Origin: JAFMPW01 sp040830565
GTDB lineage: Bacteria > Bacteroidota > Bacteroidia > Flavobacteriales > Flavobacteriaceae
NCBI GenBank assembly: GCA_040830565.1
Contig: JBFOMC010000343.1
Location: forward strand, 1-19,587
Length of the DNA: 19,587 nucleotides
Reading direction: 5' to 3'
How positions within the stretch are numbered: position 1 is the first letter of the stretch; the number at the start of each line of letters is the position of its first letter. The notes beneath the pieces were generated by a model. The model was not told the origin of the DNA. It made no database searches and worked only from the letters and a program-made list of their open reading frames with translations. This document shows positions 14,216-19,587 of this stretch, one piece after another. The position numbers were made by a program, and so were the translations under genes.

Positions 14216-15148
14216 TTAGTCAGATGTAGCATTTAGATTTAGCTGATATCCATATCTTTTCATTGTTCTGCCTGCAATCCGTTTCACAATTCGGTGTTTT
14301 TTTGGCTCCATGTTTTTATGCCAGGAGGTGTCTAGTTTAAGGGTGATGGATTTTTCTTTTCTCAATTTGTTACCCGCCATAATGTGGGCACCCTTAAGCG
14401 CTACGTCACCTTTTATTATATCGATAATGGGTTGAGGATCAATTTCGCAGATTTTACAAATTTCTATGGTTGTTTCTTCCGGAGAAGCTATAAAGTCTTC
14501 ATATAGAATAAGCCCGGAATTTTCAGATTTTTTTCGTACAAAATTTGACAGCTTATTTACAACTACCCAAAAGAGTGACGTTCTCCAGACTTTCTGCTGT
14601 TTTACCTCGGCCTTTACAAATTTGTTCAATGACCATGACACCCCCCTCGCATCGCGAACCAGATGAATAACTCTCATATCAATATTTGGATGTTGCATCA
14701 TTGCGTAAGCCCTTAATGGATTTTTTGAGATATCTACGATAACGGGTTTTTCGCTATGAATCTGTATGGATTTCAGCAAATTATAGGTTTCAGACAGGTA
14801 GGCCTCGAAACGCTCCTTGTTATGGGACTTGAAACGCAACTTTAACCAGGCCATGGGCGACTTTGATCTTTCTATTTGATGCATGCTTCCCAGGTAGGCC
14901 TTGACGTTGGCTTCGCTGCTCCTGTTTTTCCATTCATGCATAACTCTTTTCCAAAAGTCGCATTCCTCCACCCGTTCTCCACAAGAACAGGTAAACTTCT
15001 CTTGCTTCAGTCTGTTTACATTGTTTAATTCTCCGGGAGCAACAACCTCAGGGTGATTACCAAAAATTATATTCATCAATGTAGACCCGGATCTTCCAGA
15101 CCCCATTAGATAAATCACTTTTAGTTTCTCATTAGATGTTTCAATCAT
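14216..15148 (-). CDS. PAPS-dependent sulfotransferase, second copy, Cys-motif type
   Basis: A 310-residue sulfotransferase. GSGRSGST (16-23) forms the 5'-phosphosulfate loop right after strand VIYLM, and HLVRDARGVSWS (162-173) carries the 3'-phosphate motif (Arg165, Ser171/173). A FTCSCGERVEECDFW stretch (52-66) with three cysteines is common in this bacterial branch and may bind metal or be structural. It differs clearly from the sulfotransferase at 10186-11202, sharing only the fold motifs, so the two probably sulfate different positions or substrates. No signal peptide is seen, and the enzyme should be cytoplasmic with PAPS as donor. Gaps of 124 bp and 171 bp separate it from its neighbours, so it may have its own promoter, though no exact -7 element was found. 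Confidence 0.9.
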   Translation of the reverse strand: MIETSNEKLKVIYLMGSGRSGSTLMNIIFGNHPEVVAPGELNNVNRLKQEKFTCSCGERVEECDFWKRVMHEWKNRSSEANVKAYLGSMHQIERSKSPMAWLKLRFKSHNKERFEAYLSETYNLLKSIQIHSEKPVIVDISKNPLRAYAMMQHPNIDMRVIHLVRDARGVSWSLNKFVKAEVKQQKVWRTSLFWVVVNKLSNFVRKKSENSGLILYEDFIASPEETTIEICKICEIDPQPIIDIIKGDVALKGAHIMAGNKLRKEKSITLKLDTSWHKNMEPKKHRIVKRIAGRTMKRYGYQLNLNATSD

Positions 15149-15319
15149 ATATTGAAAAGGTTTTAAGTTGGCGTATTACTATTCGTACTCGTCTTTTTAG
15201 AAAATGATCAAAACTGCCGTCTGATGAAATTCCGAAAACTATAACGCTAAAAAGGCACAATCAGTGCGTAAGAAAACAAAAAATTAAAGGATGGTAAAAT
15301 TGAGCTGAAATCTTCATGT

Positions 15320-16426
15320 TCATTTAACATTGATGGCTTTGTTTTTAGATGTGGCGTAGTATTCCAAATACCAGTTGACAAATTCTCTGACCCCATCTCT
15401 GATACTTGTAGAAGGTGAATAGTTGTAATCGGCCATTAAAGCATCAACATTGGCCCAGGTTCTTTCCACATCACCTGCCTGAATGGGCATGTATTCTTTT
15501 TTGGCTTTTTTTCCCAGACAATTTTCTATTTCAATAATAAAATCCATTAGGCCCACGGCCTTGTTATTTCCAATATTGTAGAGCTTATACAGTTCATCTG
15601 TAGACGCCTGAAACCGTGACTTATCTTCTATTATGCGAATCACACCCTCTGCAATATCATCCACATAGGTGAAGTCGCGCTCCATTTTGCCATGGTTGAA
15701 AACTTTAATGCTTTGGTCATTGACAATGGCATCTGTAAACAGGAACATAGCCATATCTGGTCTGCCCCATGGTCCGTAAACCGTAAAAAATCGGAGTCCG
15801 GTAGTAGGAATTGCAAAAAGATGGCTATAAGTATGAGCCATCAGTTCATTGCTCTTTTTAGTTGCTGCATATAAACTAATGGGCTGGTCAACATGGTGTT
15901 CAACTTTGAAGGGAATCTCTCGGTTTAGCCCATAAACGCTAGAACTACTGGCGTATACAAGATGCTGTATCTTATGATGTCTGCAGCACTCAAGTAGGTT
16001 TAGAAAACCAACGATATTGCTGTCTACATAGGTCTCAGGGCTTTCAAGGCTATATCGGACCCCGGCTTGTGCAGCAAGATTACACACTACATCGATATTT
16101 TGAGAAGCAAATAACTGCGGAAGGGCCTTTCTGTCTTCAAGGTGCATACGTACAAAACTGAACCGGCCATCAAAAATCTTACTCGTACTAATATCTCCAA
16201 AAGTTTCTGCTTCTTGCGAGGAGATGCCCAATTGCCTAAGACGGGCGTATTTTAGGCTGGCGTCGTAATAATCATTAATGTTATCCAATCCAATGACCTG
16301 GTGCCCTGCTTCCAATAATCTTTTTGAGACATGATAGCCAATAAAACCGGCCGCTCCGGTGATTAGAATGTTCATCCTTTCAATCTCGTTTCCGTTTGCA
16401 TAAAATGCCATTCCTGTTTGGTTCAA
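15320..16426 (-). CDS. UDP-glucuronate 4-epimerase-like NAD-dependent epimerase
   Basis: An extended SDR enzyme. The first open Met is at 16426 (368 residues), but the true start is probably the Met at 16375, because MNILITGAAGFIG is the standard beginning of this family and leaves 351 residues, near the usual length. The NAD motif GAAGFIG, the LAAQAGVRYSLE block, ASSSSVYG and the YAATKKSNE active-site Tyr/Lys follow in order. LRFFTVYGPWGRPDMA is typical of the UDP-GlcA 4-epimerase (UDP-GalA-forming) group. It would supply UDP-galacturonate to the polymer. No UDP-glucose dehydrogenase for its substrate is in the window. It is divergent from the aminotransferase. Confidence 0.86.
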   Translation of the reverse strand: MNQTGMAFYANGNEIERMNILITGAAGFIGYHVSKRLLEAGHQVIGLDNINDYYDASLKYARLRQLGISSQEAETFGDISTSKIFDGRFSFVRMHLEDRKALPQLFASQNIDVVCNLAAQAGVRYSLESPETYVDSNIVGFLNLLECCRHHKIQHLVYASSSSVYGLNREIPFKVEHHVDQPISLYAATKKSNELMAHTYSHLFAIPTTGLRFFTVYGPWGRPDMAMFLFTDAIVNDQSIKVFNHGKMERDFTYVDDIAEGVIRIIEDKSRFQASTDELYKLYNIGNNKAVGLMDFIIEIENCLGKKAKKEYMPIQAGDVERTWANVDALMADYNYSPSTSIRDGVREFVNWYLEYYATSKNKAINVK

Positions 16427-16442
16427 ATGACATCTTCGGTGC

Positions 16443-16450
16443 CAAAATTA
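16443..16450 (-). promoter_or_regulatory. Possible -7 promoter element for the leftward epimerase
   Basis: The minus strand reads TAATTTTG, an exact TAnnTTTG match, about 68 bases before the preferred start at 16375. A TTTG lies 15 bases further upstream (16466-16469), slightly short of the 17-23 spacing. This would start the long leftward block. Transcription from here would begin only about 11 bases before the ATG at 16426, so it fits the 16375 start better. Confidence 0.35.
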
Positions 16451-16670
16451 AGAATAATTGCAAAGCAAAGTGCTTTTGGAAGTTTTTATTGACAAAGCAT
16501 TGGAAAAATGGTCTGATTTTTTAGTATTAGGGAAGAGGCATTTTCGGGCAATCCCCTAAATTTTCAGGTATAATGGGCCTATTTTGTTCATAGTCGTGAA
16601 ATAAAGTCACTTGAACGAAATGTGTTGGTAAATTTTTCCCGGATCAGTTCATATATTTACTTTTACGGCT

Positions 16671-16678
16671 TAGATTTG
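16671..16678 (+). promoter_or_regulatory. Possible -7 promoter element for the aminotransferase/dehydratase pair
   Basis: TAGATTTG is an exact TAnnTTTG match, followed by CC, about 150 bases ahead of the TTG start at 16831. The -33 region at 20 bases upstream has only TTC (16648-16650), a weak match. The implied leader of about 145 bases contains the 39-codon frame at 16705-16824. Confidence 0.35.
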
Positions 16679-16830
16679 CCGGATATTTACACCTTAAAAG
16701 TGTAATGATATCTTCAATTGTTTGTATATTGGTATGTATAAATACTATCTGTGAAGGAAGTTTTAGGCCATATCAACAGATTAAACTGAAGATGAAGGCT
16801 ATAACAGGCACTAGTAAAATTTAGACTAGA

Positions 16831-17964
16831 TTGATAACTGCAACAAAAATATGGCTTTCTTCTCCTCATATGGGAGGTACAGAACAATCCTATGTTAAGG
16901 AGGCTTTTGATACCAATTGGGTTGCTCCCTTGGGACCGAATGTAACTTATTTTGAGCAAGCGCTTGAAAATTACATAGAGAGGCAAGTACATGTGGCTGC
17001 TCTAAGTTCAGGCACCGCTGCTATTCATTTGGCACTTGAATTATTGGGAGTGACGAAGGGTGATGAGGTTATTTGTCAAAGTTTTACTTTTTCTGCTTCC
17101 GCAAATCCTATATTATACCTTGGAGCTACTCCTGTATTTGTGGATAGTGAAACTTCTACCTGGAATATTTCACCAGAATTATTAGAAAAGGCCATACTTG
17201 AACGCATCTCAAACGGTAAAAAACCCAAGGCAATTGTTGCTGTCCACCTTTATGGCATGCCATATATGGTAAATGAGATACAGGAAATCTCGGAAAAGTA
17301 TCAAATTCCGGTAGTCGAAGACAGCGCAGAGGCCCTTGGAAGTACTTTTCAGGATTTAGCCTGTAGCAGTTTGGGAGATATAGGTATCCTTTCCTTCAAC
17401 GGGAATAAAATTATTACCACTTCAGGAGGTGGAGCTTTGGTCACCAAAAGTAAGGCACTGAAGAAAAAGGCGATTTTTTTAGCCACCCAGGCAAGAGATG
17501 AAGCACCGCACTATCAGCATTCTCATGTGGGTTACAACTATCGAATGAGTAATATTCTAGCCGGAATCGGCAGGGGGCAAATGGAAGTACTCGACGATAG
17601 AGTAAAGGCCAGACGAGCTAACTTTGAATTTTACAAAAGTAGACTGTCACATCGCGCTGAGATCGAATTTCTGGAAGAACCAACAGGCTTCTTCTCTAAC
17701 AGATGGTTGACTTGCATCTTAACACCTTCCTTTGATCACAGAGAACGCATCCGCCTTGGACTTTTAGAGGAAGACATTGAATCGAGACCACTTTGGAAAC
17801 CGATGCATTTGCAGCCGGTATTTAAGAAATATCCAAATTTTACCAATGGCGTATCTGAGGATCTCTTTGAAAGAGGACTTTGTTTACCCAGTGGATCCAA
17901 TTTATCCAGGGAAGATTTGGAAAGAATTGTAGCCCTAATCCTTAAATCATTGCCCCATGATTAA
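16831..17964 (+). CDS. DegT/DnrJ/EryC1/StrS-family PLP aminotransferase (PglE/EpsN-like), TTG start
   Basis: A 377-residue sugar aminotransferase of full length. KIWLSSPHMGG (6-16) and TNWVAPLGPNV (28-38) are typical of the PglE/EpsN/perosamine-synthase branch. SSGTAAIHLAL (59-69) binds the cofactor phosphate, Asp164 in EDSAEALG contacts the pyridine nitrogen, and Lys193 in SFNGNK is the predicted internal aldimine lysine. It is followed, with an 8-bp overlap, by a UDP-GlcNAc 4,6-dehydratase, so it probably aminates the 4-keto group made by that enzyme to give a UDP-4-amino-4,6-dideoxy-HexNAc (bacillosamine-type precursor). Start: a TAG at 16822-16824 blocks further upstream extension, and the next in-frame ATG (Met14) would cut into the conserved motif, so TTG at 16831 is the best start. 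No Shine-Dalgarno is visible. Confidence 0.9.
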   Translation: MITATKIWLSSPHMGGTEQSYVKEAFDTNWVAPLGPNVTYFEQALENYIERQVHVAALSSGTAAIHLALELLGVTKGDEVICQSFTFSASANPILYLGATPVFVDSETSTWNISPELLEKAILERISNGKKPKAIVAVHLYGMPYMVNEIQEISEKYQIPVVEDSAEALGSTFQDLACSSLGDIGILSFNGNKIITTSGGGALVTKSKALKKKAIFLATQARDEAPHYQHSHVGYNYRMSNILAGIGRGQMEVLDDRVKARRANFEFYKSRLSHRAEIEFLEEPTGFFSNRWLTCILTPSFDHRERIRLGLLEEDIESRPLWKPMHLQPVFKKYPNFTNGVSEDLFERGLCLPSGSNLSREDLERIVALILKSLPHD

Positions 17965-19587
17965 AAACTACTTAATGAGTAATGCGCATAGGTATGCTTC
18001 CAAATGGTTGGTTCTTGGCATAGATGTGCTTCTCATATGCATTTCATTTATACTCTCCTATCTCATACGGTTTAATTTGACCTTAAATTTTGAGACGGAA
18101 GAGCTATTTATTCAACTACCTTTTGTTGCCTTTATAGCATTTATGGCCTTTTTATTAACAGGGTCATATAAAGGTGTTGTACGTCATACGGGTGTAAGGG
18201 ACGTATATAATATTTTTAATGCGATATGCTTATCTAGCATCATTACAATATTCTTGGTAATAATAAACAGGCAGGCCAATTTTATGGAAGACTTTACGAT
18301 TCCACTGTCTATCATTATCATTCACAGTTTAATTAGCTTCATCATACTCACTGCCTCAAGGTATGTTTTTAAGACGCTCTATTACAATCTGGTAAAGAAA
18401 TTCAAGATCACCAAAAATGTAATTATATACGGTGCCGGCGAATCTGGTATCCTGACCTACAATGCTATTACCAGCCATACTGCAACCAATTCCAGAGTTA
18501 TCGGCTATGTTGACGATGACAACAAAAAGGTAGGTAAGAGCATCAATGGGGTAAAAGTGTACTCCAAAGGAGAATTGTCTGGTGATTTTATTGGCCGAAG
18601 AGAAATTGAGGAGATCATTGTTTCTATTAATAATATAGATAACAACAGATTAAGGGAGATCGTTGAAAGCCTGGTGGACTACAATGTTCAGGTTAAAATA
18701 GTTCCGCCTGTAGAGGACTGGATTAATGGGGAACTTAAACTATCTCAGATAAAGCAGGTTCAGATAGAGGATCTGTTGAATAGAGTACCTATAAACATCA
18801 AGAAATCAAAGGTTTCTGATGAGCTCAAAGGCCAGGTAATTATGGTTACCGGGGGTGCAGGTTCTATAGGTAGTGAGATTGTTAGGCAGATCGCCAATTA
18901 CGATTATAAATCCCTGATCATAATAGATCAGGCTGAATCTGCTCTGTATGATCTTCAGCAAGAATTAAAGCAAAATGGCTTTCATAATTTTATTCCGATG
19001 GTTGGGGATATCCGTGACAAGAATAGAATGAACACCTTTTTCCAGGAGTATAAGCCAACCATGGTCTTTCATGCAGCCGCATACAAACATGTTCCTTTAA
19101 TGGAATACAACGCTTATGAGGCCATAAAAGTTAACATTGCAGGAACGAAAATGCTGGTGGATCTTTCGTTAAATTACAACGTAGACAAGTTTGTATTTGT
19201 TTCCACAGATAAGGCAGTTAATCCCACTAATGTAATGGGAGCAACCAAGCGTATAGCTGAAATGTATATAAGCTGTATGCATCAGGAAAACAAAACCAAG
19301 TTCATTACCACCCGTTTTGGAAATGTTTTGGGATCCAACGGCTCTGTTATTCCGCTATTCAGAAAGCAAATTCAGAATGGAGGGCCACTAACTGTAACTC
19401 ACAAAGACATCACAAGATATTTCATGACCATTCCTGAGGCCTCCCAATTAGTATTGGAAGCTGCAGCAATGGGGCAGGGAGGAGAAATTTTCATATTTGA
19501 TATGGGTAAATCTGTACGGATTTTCGATTTGGCCAAGAATATGATCAAACTTTCAGGCTTGAGGTATCCTGAGGATATAGATATTAA
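17957..19587 (+). CDS. Membrane-bound UDP-GlcNAc 4,6-dehydratase, WbpM/PglF/CapD-type (partial, C-terminus missing)
   Basis: The ATG at 17957 overlaps the end of the aminotransferase, and the frame stays open to the window edge (543 codons; whole family members are about 620-650). Four hydrophobic helices occupy roughly residues 17-38, 50-70, 87-104 and 117-134. A first Rossmann-like domain begins at VIIYGAGESG (155-164), and the catalytic SDR domain at MVTGGAGSIGSE (296-307). The active site STDKAVNPTNVMGATKR (416-432) has Met427 in place of the usual Tyr, with Lys431, as known for WbpM/PglF-type enzymes, plus Asp418/Lys419. The reaction converts UDP-GlcNAc to UDP-4-keto-6-deoxy-GlcNAc at the inner membrane, feeding the aminotransferase just upstream or other 6-deoxy-HexNAc routes. 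Confidence 0.92.
   Translation, partial: MIKNYLMSNAHRYASKWLVLGIDVLLICISFILSYLIRFNLTLNFETEELFIQLPFVAFIAFMAFLLTGSYKGVVRHTGVRDVYNIFNAICLSSIITIFLVIINRQANFMEDFTIPLSIIIIHSLISFIILTASRYVFKTLYYNLVKKFKITKNVIIYGAGESGILTYNAITSHTATNSRVIGYVDDDNKKVGKSINGVKVYSKGELSGDFIGRREIEEIIVSINNIDNNRLREIVESLVDYNVQVKIVPPVEDWINGELKLSQIKQVQIEDLLNRVPINIKKSKVSDELKGQVIMVTGGAGSIGSEIVRQIANYDYKSLIIIDQAESALYDLQQELKQNGFHNFIPMVGDIRDKNRMNTFFQEYKPTMVFHAAAYKHVPLMEYNAYEAIKVNIAGTKMLVDLSLNYNVDKFVFVSTDKAVNPTNVMGATKRIAEMYISCMHQENKTKFITTRFGNVLGSNGSVIPLFRKQIQNGGPLTVTHKDITRYFMTIPEASQLVLEAAAMGQGGEIFIFDMGKSVRIFDLAKNMIKLSGLRYPEDIDI

Larger units (their letters stand above)
16427..16830. other. Divergent intergenic region, 404 bp, with promoters for both sides
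   Basis: The gap lies between a leftward epimerase and a rightward aminotransferase. It holds two exact -7 type matches (listed separately) and a 39-codon frame at 16705-16824 in the same frame as the aminotransferase, closed by TAG six bases before its TTG start. A short inverted repeat GTGA-N7-TCAC is present near 16595-16610. No RNA gene or longer ORF was seen. Confidence 0.45.

Noticed and set aside
16714..16992. Leftward 92-codon frame spanning the aminotransferase start
   Set aside because: Overlaps the conserved aminotransferase N-terminus on the other strand and has no family features.
1..19587. Insertion sequences, integrases, tRNA or rRNA genes
   Set aside because: No transposase or integrase motifs, terminal repeats with target duplications, or RNA-gene cores were seen on either strand.

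Overview
The window reads as part of a surface or extracellular polysaccharide locus from a member of the Bacteroidota, most likely a marine Flavobacteriaceae. The reasons are: AT-rich DNA; weak or absent Shine-Dalgarno sites; several matches to the Bacteroidota -7 promoter element TAnnTTTG; a surface-type lipoprotein with PKD and DNRLRE-like modules; and a gene set typical of flavobacterial exopolysaccharide clusters. Two PAPS-type sulfotransferases and an arylsulfotransferase-like protein point to a sulfated polymer, which suits a marine habitat. The genus cannot be told from what is here.

Layout, left to right. (1) Leftward: a MurJ/MviN-type flippase cut by the left edge (1-1111) and a TviB/WbpO-type UDP-N-acetylhexosamine 6-dehydrogenase (1143-2420). 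(2) Rightward: a secreted beta-helix protein (2702-3973) with a promoter-like element almost touching its start codon, an MBOAT O-acyltransferase (4200-5648) and a membrane-anchored SGNH-like partner (5655-6614). (3) A convergent gap with a strong hairpin terminator (6786-6826). (4) Leftward: a 948-residue lipoprotein (6847-9693) whose C-terminal module is a paralogue of the beta-helix protein in (2). (5) A 492-bp gap without a convincing gene. (6) A leftward block from 16426 to 10186: UDP-glucuronate 4-epimerase-like protein, sulfotransferase, WbpP/TviC-type 4-epimerase, arylsulfotransferase-like protein, a 50-residue membrane protein, a 131-residue membrane protein and a second sulfotransferase. 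The last four are packed with gaps of 11 and 0 bp and one 38-bp overlap. (7) A divergent promoter region, then rightward a DegT-family aminotransferase (TTG start) and a WbpM/PglF/CapD-type UDP-GlcNAc 4,6-dehydratase cut by the right edge.

How they may work together (inference): the sugar-nucleotide genes predict UDP-GalNAc/UDP-GalNAcA (WbpP plus TviB type), UDP-GalA and a UDP-4-amino-4,6-dideoxy-HexNAc. The flippase would export a lipid-linked repeat unit. The MBOAT/SGNH pair would O-acylate, and the sulfotransferases would sulfate. The two beta-helix proteins, one with an ordinary signal peptide and one a tethered lipoprotein, look like polymer-binding or polymer-modifying enzymes outside the inner membrane. 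No glycosyltransferase, polymerase or Wza/Wzc gene is visible, so the cluster must continue outside the window or be served from elsewhere.

The least explained parts are the paired beta-helix paralogues and the compact arylsulfotransferase/small-membrane-protein/sulfotransferase module. No RNA gene, insertion sequence or CRISPR array was seen.
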